Shown here: positions 36,363-45,021 of the stretch, piece by piece | How positions within the stretch are numbered: position 1 is the first letter of the stretch | Layout: each line of letters opens with the position of its first letter | Assembly: GCA_002716585.1 (NCBI GenBank) | Contig: PBBL01000073.1 | Coordinates: 1-64,000 of the forward strand | Source of the DNA: Myxococcales bacterium | GTDB lineage: Bacteria; Myxococcota_A; Bradymonadia; Bradymonadales; GCA-2716585 | Direction: 5' to 3' | Length of the DNA stretch: 64,000 nucleotides | Position numbers and translations under genes: made by a program | Notes under the pieces: model-generated | Seen by the model: the letters and a program-made list of their open reading frames with translations, nothing else | The model's database searches: none | What the model was told of the DNA's origin: nothing

Positions 36363-37421
36363 TCAGGCTTCGGGGGGGAGCGCGCCCATCTTCAGCCGCG
36401 AGTTCGCGTTGAGTTCGTGGGCCTCAAACCCCCGACCCTCAAGCCGCCTGAGGTAGTGGTAGCCCAACCCGGCGATCATCGCCGCGTTGTCGGTGCACAG
36501 CGACAGCGGCGGGATGTGGACGCGCATGCTGTTGGAGGTCGCGACCTCCAGGCTCCGCTCCCTCAACCTGGAGTTGGCCGACACCCCGCCGGAGATCACG
36601 ACGTCCTCCACCCCGTGCTGACGCGCCGCGCGGAAGGTCTTGGCGACAAGCACGTCCACGACCGCCTCCTGAAACGACGCGCACAGATCCTTGAGCGCCT
36701 GAGAGTCCGGCAGCTCCGGGTGACCGTTCTTGCGCAGGTGGGTCAGCACGGCGGTCTTGATCCCCGAGAACGAGAACTCCAGGTTGTCCTGGTTCATCAT
36801 CGAACGCGGGAAGCGGTGCGCCGCCCGATCGCCGCCCCGCGCGAGCCGATCGATCTTCACCCCGCCCGGGTAGGAGAGCCCCAGCATCTTGGCCACCTTG
36901 TCGAAGGCCTCGCCCGCCGCGTCATCCCGCGTGGCGCCGATCGGCGTGTAGCGCCCGACGCCCTCCACGAGGTACAGGTGGGTGTGCCCACCTGAGACGA
37001 CGAGCCCCACGTAGGGGAAGCGGGGTTCGCCCGAGAGCCCCTCGACGCCTTCGTAGGCGATGAGGGGGGCCGTCAGGTGCGCCTCGATGTGGTTGACGCC
37101 GACCAGCGGCCGGTCCACGCTCCAGGCGAGCCCCTTGGCGACCTCCAGGCCGACGAGCAGGCTGCCGACGAGCCCAGGCCCGGCGGCGACCGCGAAGCCG
37201 TCGATGTCGGTCAACGCCAGCCCGGCGTCGCCCAGCGCCGCCTTGAGGATCGGGAGGATGTCCACGATGTGGCTGCGGCTGGCGAGCTCCGGGACGACCC
37301 CGCCGTACTTCTCATGCACGTCGAACTGGCTGGCGACCTGGTTGGTGACGATCTCGCGACCGTCGCGGACGACGGCCACAGCCGTCTCATCACATGAACT
37401 CTCGATGCCAAGAACCAACAT
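36363..37421 (-). CDS. tsaD: tRNA N6-adenosine threonylcarbamoyltransferase
   Basis: 352 residues. The start 'VLGIESSCDETAVAVV' and the metal-binding 'VNHIEAHL' (H-x-x-x-H, iron site) are diagnostic, as are 'GPGLVGSLLVGLEVAKGLAW', 'GGHTHLYLVEG' and 'FSGIKTAVLTHL'. TsaD transfers the threonylcarbamoyl group to A37 of ANN-decoding tRNAs, with TsaB and TsaE, which are not encoded in this window. The length is typical. It follows the large REC-DUF4388 gene on the same strand with a 75-bp gap that contains a hairpin. Confidence 0.97.
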   Translation of the reverse strand: MLVLGIESSCDETAVAVVRDGREIVTNQVASQFDVHEKYGGVVPELASRSHIVDILPILKAALGDAGLALTDIDGFAVAAGPGLVGSLLVGLEVAKGLAWSVDRPLVGVNHIEAHLTAPLIAYEGVEGLSGEPRFPYVGLVVSGGHTHLYLVEGVGRYTPIGATRDDAAGEAFDKVAKMLGLSYPGGVKIDRLARGGDRAAHRFPRSMMNQDNLEFSFSGIKTAVLTHLRKNGHPELPDSQALKDLCASFQEAVVDVLVAKTFRAARQHGVEDVVISGGVSANSRLRERSLEVATSNSMRVHIPPLSLCTDNAAMIAGLGYHYLRRLEGRGFEAHELNANSRLKMGALPPEA

Positions 37422-37460
37422 GGTGGGTGGTGGGGCTTAAGGTGGGGGTGAGAGGGAGCA

Positions 37461-37486
37461 GGCCCCGGCGACAGGACGCCGAGGCC
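37461..37486 (-). terminator. Hairpin after the REC-DUF4388 gene
   Basis: GGCCCCGGCG (37461-37470) pairs with CGCCGAGGCC (37477-37486) at 9 of 10 positions across a 6-nt loop. It lies 11 bp beyond the stop at 37497 and precedes tsaD. There is no T-run, so it would be a weak or factor-assisted terminator. Confidence 0.35.
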
Positions 37487-37496
37487 CGTCGAAGGC

Positions 37497-40400
37497 TCAG
37501 AGCTGACCGTTCATGGCGAGTATCTTCCGCAGCTTGTCGCTGGTGGCGCCGTCCGGCTTGAGCTGGAGGTACTTCTTGTAGGTGTCGAAGGCCTTCTGGC
37601 GGTTGCCGCTCGCCATGTAGGCGGTGCCCAGCTTCTCGATCGCGACCCCGTTGCCCGGCGCCGCGTTGACGGCGCGCTCCAGGTGACGGACCGCGGCGCT
37701 GTACTGGCGTTGCAGGAGGTAGGCCTGCCCCATGAGGAGGTTGACGCGGGCGCTGCCAGGGGCCAGCTCGTAGGCCTTGGACAGCTCCTTGAGGGCTTCG
37801 GCGGCCTTGCCCTGCTGCACGAGGCGCGCCCCCTTCTTGGTGGCGTTCTGGACCGTCCGCTTCTTGGCGGCGTCGTCCATCGCGCCCAGCGCCGGGTCGG
37901 GGCCCGTCGCGACGACCGCGGTCTCCTCCTTCTTCTCCTTTTGCTTCTCTCGCCAGGCCTTGGCGGCCTCGGCCTCCTTCTCGCGGTCCTCCTTGGACTT
38001 CGGCGCGGCCTCCTCGGCGACCTCCGCCGCCTTGTCGGCGTCGGCCTCTACACCCTCCTCCTCCGAGGACTCGTCCTCGGCGTTGGCCGCCAGCAGCGCC
38101 AGCTCAAGCGTCCGGGTCAGGACAAGCTCCTCAGCGGCCGCCTTGGCGCGGGTCTGCGCGTCGCTCTCCGCCTCGGAGGGCTCCTCCTTCTCCTCCTCGG
38201 TGTTGGCCGCGGCGGTGGTCGAGCCACTCGTCTCCTCGGCGGCGGTCGTGGACGCGCCGTCCTTGGGGAGCTGGATCTCGTTGCGAGGTGCCTTCGCCGG
38301 GTCCTCCGTGCGCGACGCCTGCCCGGTGTTGGGGGCCGGGCCGTTGCCCTTGTTGCCGTACTGGGAGAAGGCGACGAGCGACACGAGGACCAACACGACG
38401 ATGACGACCGCGCCAATGACGACACCGCGGTTGTCCGAGGCCGGAGCGGGCTCTTCGAACCCGAAGTCATCGGCGGGCTGAGAGAAGAAGGAGTCTTCGG
38501 CCTGGCTCAGCGAGAGGGCCTCGTCGCCCCCATCAGCCTTCTTCTCGGCCTTCTTCTCAGGCGCGGCGAGCGCTTCAGGCGCGGCCTCCTTCGCAGGCAG
38601 GTCGGGCGACACCGCCGGGATGGCGCGGGTCGGCTCCTCATCCATCGGGTCCGGAGAGACGGCCACTACGGGGCGCGTCGTCGCCGTGTCCAGGTCATCC
38701 TCGTCCGGCTTCTCGTCATCCCGGCGACGGTCGGCCTCCTCCATCGCCTTGCGCTTGGAGGTGGACACGCGCCGGGCCGCCTCGGTGAGCGCGCTGGCAG
38801 CCGCCGCCCGCGCCTCAGCCTCCTCTTTGGCGATGCGCTCACGCTCGGCCTCCTCCTTCGCCTTGCGCTCCTCCTCCTGCTTCGCCTTGCGCTCCGCTTC
38901 TTCACGCTCGCGGACGAGCCGCTCCGCAGCCTCCAGGATGCGACGCTCCTCCTCCTCCTTCGCCTGACGCTCCGCCAGGGCGAGCGCTTCAGCCTCCCGC
39001 TTCGCCTCAGCCTCGGCCTCAGCCTGACGCTCCGCCTCAAGCTTCGCCTTCGCCTCAGCCTCTTCGCGTGCTTTACGCTCCGCCTCGGCGCGCGCTTCAG
39101 CCTCCAGCTTCGCCCTGGCCTCCGCCTCCAGCTTCGCCTGGGCCTCGGCCTCCTCCTTCGCCTTGCGCTCCGCTTCCAGCTTCGCCTTGGCCTCGGCCTC
39201 CAGCTTCACTTTGCGCTCTGCTTCGGCGAGGGCGAGCCGCTCCGCTTCAGCTTGAGCCGCGGCCTTCGCTTGACGCTCCGCCTCTTCGCGCTCCATCTGC
39301 TCGACCAACGCGAGGGCCGCGGCGGACTCTTTGGCCTGACGCTCCGCCTCAGCGCGCGCTTCAGCCTCCCGCCTCGCCTGGGCTTCAGCCTCCTGCCGCG
39401 CTCGGGCTTCAGCCGCTTCGCGTGCTTCGCGCTCCGCGTCTTCCTTCGCCTGACGCTCCGCCTCGGCGCGGGCCTCGGCTTCGAGGGCCTCTCGCTCATC
39501 GCCGCCGTCGCGGAGGAGGTCAGCCCGGTCGCGGATGCTGGGGAACTCACCCGACATGCGAACGAGGCGCTCCTGCACCATGTTGGTGCGCTCCTGACGG
39601 ACCTTGAGTTCGCCAGAGAGGCGCTGCTGCTCCTGGCTCAGCTGGAGCGCCAGCTCGCGGGCCTCAGCGAGCTGACGGCGCAGCGCCTCGGCCTCCTCCT
39701 TCGCCTGCTCGGCGGCGCGCTGCTCGGCGACGACGCGATCCAGCTCGGCCTTGGCCTGGCGCTCCGCGTCCTCCTCCGCCTCCAGCTCGGTGTGGAGCTG
39801 GGTGGTGATGGCGCGCAGCTCCTGGGTCTGGTTTCGGAGCGCCTCCAGCTCAGCCTTGAGCGCGACGCTCTCCGGGGAGAGGGTCGGAGCCGCGGCGGCG
39901 GGCTCCGAGGTGACGGTGGGCGCGACCTCGACCGCGTCGGTCGGGATCGCTGGCGTCCGGGAGGAGCTGAGGCGCGCCTGTGAGAGACGCGTGCTGGATG
40001 GGCTGGAGCTGGAGCGACTCAGCTCGGCCTGGTCCTCTGAGAGGCGCTCCTGGCGGCGGCGCTTGGATTGCAGCTTGCGGCGCTTGCGCTCCTCGCGGCG
40101 GCGGCGCACCTTCTCGGCCTCGGTCTCGGGCTCGGGGCGGCTCGCCTTGCGGGGCCGCGTCGTCTCGGCGACCTCCATGTCCAGCCAGTCGCCGAGCTTC
40201 GACGCGTCTGCGGCGCTGGGCACATCGACCGCCGCGCCCTGTTGCAGATCGCGCTCCTCCGCGAGCCGCTGGGGGGTGATGTCCAGGACGAGATCCTGCT
40301 CCCGGAGACGGCTGATCACCTTGATCGTCTTGATGCTGCCGAGGGGGCTGTCGTCCAGCACGTCCTCGACCGAGCGGTAGCCGTCAAAGAGGCGGATGAT

Positions 40401-41216
40401 CGAGTTGACCTCGTCGGGGAGATCGCGCAGCACGTCCGCCAGCTTCTGGTAGTTGATCTCGTAGACCCGGTCGAAGCCGCCGTCGCTCTCCTTGGTCGCC
40501 TCCTCCCACTCGTCGAGCCGCTGCATCCCCTCCAGCAGGAGATCGGGGGTCGGCATCTGGACCCGGTCGGGGCGGTTGACCGCCTCCAGGTAGCGCATCA
40601 CGAAGCTGCCCTCGGTCCACTGGATGAAGCGGTAGACCGCCTCAGCGCCGCGCAGCTTCCCGATCGCCGCGTCGATCACCTGACCCCCGGCGAAGTAGAG
40701 CACGCCCCGGTGGCTGTTGTGATCGAACTCGATGACCCCGCTCCGATCGTTGTCGTCGATCGTCTGGAGCAGGTCGATGGTCGTCACCTCGCTCAGATCG
40801 CCGCGCACCTCCTCGGCGTCGGCCATCGCCAGCAGCTCCTTCTCCCTCCGCTGAAGCAGGAGCTGGACGCGGGTGGTGATCTCCTTGATGTAGATCGGCT
40901 TGGTGAGGAAGTCCTCAACGCCCAGCTCGTAGCCACGGACGCGATCCTTGGAGCTGGTCGAGCTGGTGAGGAAGATGAACGGGATCGGCTCCAGATCCAG
41001 GTTCTCCTTCACCTGGCTGCAGAACGTAAACCCCGACATCCGCGGCAGATCCGTGTCACTGATGATCAGGCTCGGCGTGTTCTCCTCCAGCCAGGCCAGC
41101 GCCTCCTGGCTGCCGCTGGTGATCTGCACCACATAGCCCGCCTTCTTGAGCCCCAGCTCCAGCACCCGCTGGCTCTTCTCGTCGGCGTCTACCATCAGGA
41201 TAGGGTTGTTAACCAC
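37497..41216 (-). CDS. REC - DUF4388 - long coiled coil - TM - TPR protein
   Basis: 1239 residues from GTG 41216, chosen for GAGGAG seven bases upstream and because the REC domain then begins at once. Residues about 1-120 are a response-regulator receiver ('PSLIISDTDLPRMSGF', phosphoacceptor Asp about residue 53; 'IFLTSS'; 'EDFLTKPIY' with the Lys). DUF4388 follows ('GDLSEVTTIDLLQTIDDNDRSGVIEF', about 138-230). A very long charged coiled coil (about 350-850) is made of 'EAEAKAKLEAERKAKEEAE'-type repeats. One membrane helix ('GVVIGAVVIVVLVLVSLVAF', about 950) is followed by acidic, Ala-rich sequence and TPR units ('GSARVNLLMGQAYLLQRQYSAAVRHLERA'). The N-terminal half should be cytoplasmic and the TPRs periplasmic. 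No histidine kinase is adjacent. Confidence 0.85.
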   Translation of the reverse strand: MVNNPILMVDADEKSQRVLELGLKKAGYVVQITSGSQEALAWLEENTPSLIISDTDLPRMSGFTFCSQVKENLDLEPIPFIFLTSSTSSKDRVRGYELGVEDFLTKPIYIKEITTRVQLLLQRREKELLAMADAEEVRGDLSEVTTIDLLQTIDDNDRSGVIEFDHNSHRGVLYFAGGQVIDAAIGKLRGAEAVYRFIQWTEGSFVMRYLEAVNRPDRVQMPTPDLLLEGMQRLDEWEEATKESDGGFDRVYEINYQKLADVLRDLPDEVNSIIRLFDGYRSVEDVLDDSPLGSIKTIKVISRLREQDLVLDITPQRLAEERDLQQGAAVDVPSAADASKLGDWLDMEVAETTRPRKASRPEPETEAEKVRRRREERKRRKLQSKRRRQERLSEDQAELSRSSSSPSSTRLSQARLSSSRTPAIPTDAVEVAPTVTSEPAAAAPTLSPESVALKAELEALRNQTQELRAITTQLHTELEAEEDAERQAKAELDRVVAEQRAAEQAKEEAEALRRQLAEARELALQLSQEQQRLSGELKVRQERTNMVQERLVRMSGEFPSIRDRADLLRDGGDEREALEAEARAEAERQAKEDAEREAREAAEARARQEAEAQARREAEARAEAERQAKESAAALALVEQMEREEAERQAKAAAQAEAERLALAEAERKVKLEAEAKAKLEAERKAKEEAEAQAKLEAEARAKLEAEARAEAERKAREEAEAKAKLEAERQAEAEAEAKREAEALALAERQAKEEEERRILEAAERLVREREEAERKAKQEEERKAKEEAERERIAKEEAEARAAAASALTEAARRVSTSKRKAMEEADRRRDDEKPDEDDLDTATTRPVVAVSPDPMDEEPTRAIPAVSPDLPAKEAAPEALAAPEKKAEKKADGGDEALSLSQAEDSFFSQPADDFGFEEPAPASDNRGVVIGAVVIVVLVLVSLVAFSQYGNKGNGPAPNTGQASRTEDPAKAPRNEIQLPKDGASTTAAEETSGSTTAAANTEEEKEEPSEAESDAQTRAKAAAEELVLTRTLELALLAANAEDESSEEEGVEADADKAAEVAEEAAPKSKEDREKEAEAAKAWREKQKEKKEETAVVATGPDPALGAMDDAAKKRTVQNATKKGARLVQQGKAAEALKELSKAYELAPGSARVNLLMGQAYLLQRQYSAAVRHLERAVNAAPGNGVAIEKLGTAYMASGNRQKAFDTYKKYLQLKPDGATSDKLRKILAMNGQL

Positions 41217-41334
41217 CGTACAACTCCTCAATCAGAAAACACAGTCACCGCACGTCACTGCAACTCGATCCAGCCCGTGATGGATTCCCAACACCAACCG
41301 GGTCCGTGACCCGCCTCATCAAGCCATGCTGTAA

Positions 41335-41350
41335 TGCAAAAGATGAACCA
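41335..41350 (-). promoter_or_regulatory. Possible sigma-54 promoter of the REC-DUF4388 gene
   Basis: On the minus strand TGGTTCATCTTTTGCA keeps the invariant GG and GC ten bases apart (-24/-12 type) and matches 9 of 12 consensus positions. It is about 120 bp upstream of GTG 41216. Confidence 0.35.
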
Positions 41351-41520
41351 GAAGATCGTAATGACCCTAACACCGTCCCATCCCGGGGCCATCACCTTGC
41401 CTTTGGAAGGGCGCATCTGTCAACAACACCGCCCTGTTCACACCCCACCGCTCCCCTCACCCTACGCGCCACGCCCCCCCGCCGGTGAAAAGATTATCCC
41501 CCCCTGACGCCCGGTCATTC

Positions 41521-41549
41521 TTGCCAGCGCCCGAGAAGTTCGTTATCCC
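41521..41549 (+). promoter_or_regulatory. Candidate promoter of the Lys/Asp-repeat lipoprotein gene
   Basis: TTGCCA at 41521-41526, 17-bp spacer, TATCCC at 41544-41549, about 65 bp before ATG 41615. Confidence 0.35.
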
Positions 41550-41614
41550 AGAGACCAACGCGTGTGCCCGGTGCCGGTGTTGGGTTCACCTGAACCTGGA
41601 TGGAGACTCCACCA

Positions 41615-42250
41615 ATGCGTTCTGTTCTCTCGATTCTCGTGCTCATGGTCTGGCTCGGAGGCCTCGCCTGCGATCAAGGCGCCTCTTCGTCCGACTCCAA
41701 AAAAGAGGCGGCGCAGACGGACTCCGACAAGAAGGCCGATAAAAAATCCGACAAGAAGCCTGACAAGAAGTCCGATAAGAAGCCTGACAAGAAAGCCGAC
41801 ACCTCGGACAAGAAGGCCGACGACAAGGCGGATAAGAAGGCCGACGACAAAAAAGACGAGAAGGCCGAGGCGAAGACCACCGACAAGAAGACCACCGGGC
41901 GCCCCTTCGAGGGGCCGCCGTCCGAAGCGATCGTCGGCCTGTGGAACATCCAGATCAACCGCGACAGCCTCCCCGACGGCATCAAGAACTTTGAGGAGCT
42001 CGACAAGGCGCTGCGCGGCACCATGAAGTTCGACGGCAAGATCGCCGTGGTCAACATCTCAGGTCAGGCCGACGCCGTGCCCTACACCGTCCTCCGCGAC
42101 AAAGACGAGACCCTGGAGCTGGCGCTGGCCGGGGAGTCCAAGGCCAAGTTCGTGGTCACCTTCGTCGATCACGACAACATCAAGCTCAAAGACACCCAGC
42201 GCAGCGGCGAGCTGCTCGGCGCCCGCCAGATCGACAAGGCCGACAAATAA
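41615..42250 (+). CDS. Lipoprotein with Lys/Asp-rich repeat linker
   Basis: 211 residues from ATG 41615 (GGAG upstream; METPP... would add five residues without a better site). The signal ends in lipobox 'GLAC'. Residues about 30-90 are a strongly charged low-complexity run of K, D and A, built of 'DKKSDKKPDKK' and 'DKKADDKADKK' units. This could span the periplasm or bind polyanions. Residues about 100-211 form a small folded domain ('AIVGLWNIQINRDSLPD', 'GTMKFDGKIAVVNISG', 'AKFVVTFVDHDNIKLKD') reminiscent of lipocalin-like META/DUF-type barrels. The family is not recognised. It is followed by the pcrA gene with its own promoter. Confidence 0.8.
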   Translation: MRSVLSILVLMVWLGGLACDQGASSSDSKKEAAQTDSDKKADKKSDKKPDKKSDKKPDKKADTSDKKADDKADKKADDKKDEKAEAKTTDKKTTGRPFEGPPSEAIVGLWNIQINRDSLPDGIKNFEELDKALRGTMKFDGKIAVVNISGQADAVPYTVLRDKDETLELALAGESKAKFVVTFVDHDNIKLKDTQRSGELLGARQIDKADK

Positions 42251-42329
42251 TCGCCTCGCCCTCCTCCCGCCTTCGTCCTCACCTCCACGAAGCCCGCGCC
42301 GCCATCTCGAACCAACGCTTGAAGAAGGC

Positions 42330-42359
42330 TTGAAGCCCTCCCTGTTGGTCTGATAGCAT
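42330..42359 (+). promoter_or_regulatory. Candidate promoter of the PcrA/UvrD gene
   Basis: TTGAAG at 42330-42335, 18-bp spacer, TAGCAT at 42354-42359. GCTTGAAG is repeated at 42318 and 42329. The leader would be about 50 nt to ATG 42415. Confidence 0.45.
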
Positions 42360-42414
42360 GTTCAGGCCCGCCATCTCAGGCAACGCCGCGGGCCCAAGCG
42401 CACTACGGGGAACC

Positions 42415-44883
42415 ATGCCGCTGGAACCTGTCGACTACGCTCCTGAGCTCAACCCTGAGCAGTACGAGGCCGTTCAACACGTCAACGGCCCGTTGTTGAT
42501 CCTGGCCGGCGCGGGCTCGGGCAAGACCCGGGTGATCACGTACCGGGTCGCCCACCTGATCCGCAACGTCGGGCTCGACCCCTGGCGCCTGCTCGCCGTG
42601 ACCTTCACCAACAAGGCCGCCGGTGAGATGCGCGAGCGCGTCGAGGCGCTGCTCAACGGCGACCTGCCGGAAGCCGCCATGCCGTGGCTGAGCACCTTCC
42701 ACTCCCTGTGCGCTCGCCTCCTTCGCATGCACGGCGACCAGATCGGCCTCCCGAAGCCGTTCATGATCGGCGACGACGCCGACCAGCGCCAGGTCCTCAG
42801 CGACGCCGTCGACGCCCTCGGGCTCGACATGGATCGTCAGGACATGCGCCGCCTCGGCGCGATGATCGACGACGCCAAGAACAAGGGCCTCGACCCCGAC
42901 GCGCTCGAAGACCACGCCGTCGGCGCCGAGGCCGAGCTCAACGCCGAGGTCTACCGCGCCTACCAGGAGCACCTGCGGCGCAACGGCATGCTCGACTTCG
43001 GCGACCTCATCCTCGAAGCCACCCGCCTGCTCCGCACCTGCGACGACGTCCGCGGCAAGCTCCATCGCCGCTGGACCCACCTCATGGTGGATGAGTTTCA
43101 GGACACCAACCCCTCCCAGTACGCGCTCCTCAGGCTGTTGACCGGCCCCGAGGAGAACCTCGCCGTGGTCGGCGACGACGACCAGGCGATCTACCGCTGG
43201 CGCGGCGCCACCGTGCGCAACATCCTGGAGTTTGAGTCCGACTTCCCCGCCGCCCGGGTCGTCAAGCTGGAGCGCAACTACCGCTCCCACCAGCTCATCC
43301 TCGACACCGCGGGCGCGGTCATCCAGAAGGTCGAGCGCCGCCGGGACAAGACCCTCTGGACCGACCAGAAGGACGGCGAGCAGGTCGTCCTCTTCACCGG
43401 CCGCAGCGGCAAGGAGGAGGCCGCCTGGGTCGCCCGCTCCATCCAACGGCTCGTCGGGCGCTACGGCATCGACTACCACCAGTGCGCCATCTTCTACCGC
43501 ACCAACGCCCAGGGCCGGGTCCTTGAGGAGCAGCTCCGCGCCTTCGGCCTCCCCTACCAGATCGTCGGCGGCGTCAGCTTCTACGATCGCAAGGAGATCA
43601 AGGACATACTCGCCTACCTCAAGGTCGCCGCGAACCCCGGCAACAGCGTCGACCTGCGCCGCATCATCAACACCCCACGCCGCAACATCGGTCAGCGCAC
43701 GGTCGCCAAGCTGGAGGCGATGGCCGGGCCTGGCGGCGTCGTCCCGACCCTCTACGACGCCATCAACTACGTCGTGCAGACCCACGGCGGCGGCTTCTCC
43801 GAGCGCCGCCGCGGCTTCCTGAGCGCCTTCTACAACCTGATCGAGGAGCTCAAGCTCCAGATCGATCAAGGCGTCGGCCCCGCCGCGCTCATCCACCAGA
43901 TCATCGAGCGCACCGACTACATCGAGCACCTCGAGAAGACCGAGCCTGGCTCGCTGGAGGACCGCAAGGAGAGCCTTGAGGAGCTGATCGCGACCCTGGA
44001 GGAGGCCGAGGAGGGTGAGCGCCTTGATCTGTTCAGTTTTCTGGAACAAAGCGCGCTGGTTCGTGACACTTCTGCGGAGACCGACGACGATCTGGATCTC
44101 CTCGGGCTCGCCGGGCAGCCGCTGAAGATGATGACCGTGCACGCCTCCAAGGGGCTGGAGTTCGACGCCGTCTTCGTCGTCGGGCTGGAGGACGACCTCT
44201 TCCCGATGCTGCGTGACGACGACGCCGAGGAGGGCGAGGCCTCGGAGCTGATGGATGAGGAGCGGCGCCTGTTCTACGTCGCGCTTACGCGCGCGCGAAG
44301 GTGGCTCTACCTGAGCAACGCCCGCAGCCGGGTCATCCACGGCAAGCCCCGGTTCGACCTGAAGTCGAGCCGCTTCCTCGACGACATCCCCCGGGAGCTG
44401 ATGACGCTCGCGCCCGAGAGCGCCTCTCAGGAGGTCCGCTGGGGCTGGCCCGACGAGCGCTCCACGCGACAGCGGCCGCAGTGGCCTTCGCGCCGAAACG
44501 GGCGGCGCGCCGCGACGCCCCAGCCCAGGTTGGAGGATGGGATCGAGTACGAGCCCGAGGCCTACTCGGACGAGCTGGACCTCGGTGGGTTCGATCACCA
44601 CGTCTCGCAGGTGGATGAGCCACCGCAGCTCGACGTCGGGCACGATGACGTCGTGATGGAGCCGGTCATCGAGTACGATCAGGCCCCGGAGTGGCCCACC
44701 GAGGAGGTGGAGGCGGCGCCCGAGGGGGACGACGCGCTTGTTGGTCGCGTCGTCTCACACTCCCGCGAGGGGGTCGGTGAGATCGTCGGGGTGCAGGGCA
44801 CCGGTAAGATGGCTCGGCTGAAGGTGCTGTTCGTGTCCGGCGAGGAGAAGACGGTGATGCGGCGCTTCGTGAGGTTGATGTAG
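42415..44883 (+). CDS. pcrA: ATP-dependent DNA helicase, PcrA/UvrD family
   Basis: 822 residues from ATG 42415 (GGGGA six bases upstream). SF1A helicase motifs are complete: Q-motif 'LNPEQYEAVQH', Walker A 'AGAGSGKTRVITYR', 'AVTFTNKAAGEMRERV' (Ia), Walker B 'LMVDEFQDTNPSQY', 'VGDDDQAIYRWRGA' (III), 'RNYRSHQLIL' (IV), 'MTVHASKGLEFDAVFVVG' (V) and 'EERRLFYVALTRAR' (VI). It unwinds DNA in nucleotide-excision and mismatch repair and removes RecA. The C-terminus (about 770-822, 'GRVVSHSREGVGEIVGVQGTGKMARLKVLFVSGEEKTV') is the Tudor-like fold typical of PcrA, preceded by an acidic linker. The naming pcrA rather than uvrD or rep is by this C-terminus. Confidence 0.95.
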   Translation: MPLEPVDYAPELNPEQYEAVQHVNGPLLILAGAGSGKTRVITYRVAHLIRNVGLDPWRLLAVTFTNKAAGEMRERVEALLNGDLPEAAMPWLSTFHSLCARLLRMHGDQIGLPKPFMIGDDADQRQVLSDAVDALGLDMDRQDMRRLGAMIDDAKNKGLDPDALEDHAVGAEAELNAEVYRAYQEHLRRNGMLDFGDLILEATRLLRTCDDVRGKLHRRWTHLMVDEFQDTNPSQYALLRLLTGPEENLAVVGDDDQAIYRWRGATVRNILEFESDFPAARVVKLERNYRSHQLILDTAGAVIQKVERRRDKTLWTDQKDGEQVVLFTGRSGKEEAAWVARSIQRLVGRYGIDYHQCAIFYRTNAQGRVLEEQLRAFGLPYQIVGGVSFYDRKEIKDILAYLKVAANPGNSVDLRRIINTPRRNIGQRTVAKLEAMAGPGGVVPTLYDAINYVVQTHGGGFSERRRGFLSAFYNLIEELKLQIDQGVGPAALIHQIIERTDYIEHLEKTEPGSLEDRKESLEELIATLEEAEEGERLDLFSFLEQSALVRDTSAETDDDLDLLGLAGQPLKMMTVHASKGLEFDAVFVVGLEDDLFPMLRDDDAEEGEASELMDEERRLFYVALTRARRWLYLSNARSRVIHGKPRFDLKSSRFLDDIPRELMTLAPESASQEVRWGWPDERSTRQRPQWPSRRNGRRAATPQPRLEDGIEYEPEAYSDELDLGGFDHHVSQVDEPPQLDVGHDDVVMEPVIEYDQAPEWPTEEVEAAPEGDDALVGRVVSHSREGVGEIVGVQGTGKMARLKVLFVSGEEKTVMRRFVRLM

Positions 44884-45021
44884 GGCGGTTGACATCTGGA
44901 CGCCTCGATGCCAAGGCTGTTCCGCCCGGACACTTGCGTTCCCCGGGTGCAGGTGTGACAGTAACCGTGTCGCTCTTGCGGGGCCACAACCGTTCATCAG
45001 GACAAGGCAGACCTCACGCGC

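Larger units (their letters stand above)
41217..41614. other. 398-bp divergent intergenic region
   Basis: No gene is supported here. It holds a sigma-54-like element for the leftward gene (41335-41350) and a sigma-70-like pair for the rightward gene (41521-41549). The rest is unremarkable and moderately AT-rich near 41330-41360. Confidence 0.5.

Noticed and set aside
37683-39983. Long plus-strand frame rich in Leu and Arg
   Set aside because: It mirrors the coiled-coil codons of the REC-DUF4388 gene; the Leu runs are the complement of Glu/Lys/Ala codons.
41615-42250. Histone H1-like or eukaryotic-like basic DNA-binding protein
   Set aside because: The Lys/Asp repeat is balanced in charge and follows a lipoprotein signal, so a nucleoid role is unlikely.
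44888-44893. TTGACA before the wlbA operon as a promoter
   Set aside because: No acceptable -10 box lies 16-18 bp downstream; the true promoter of the sugar operon was not found.
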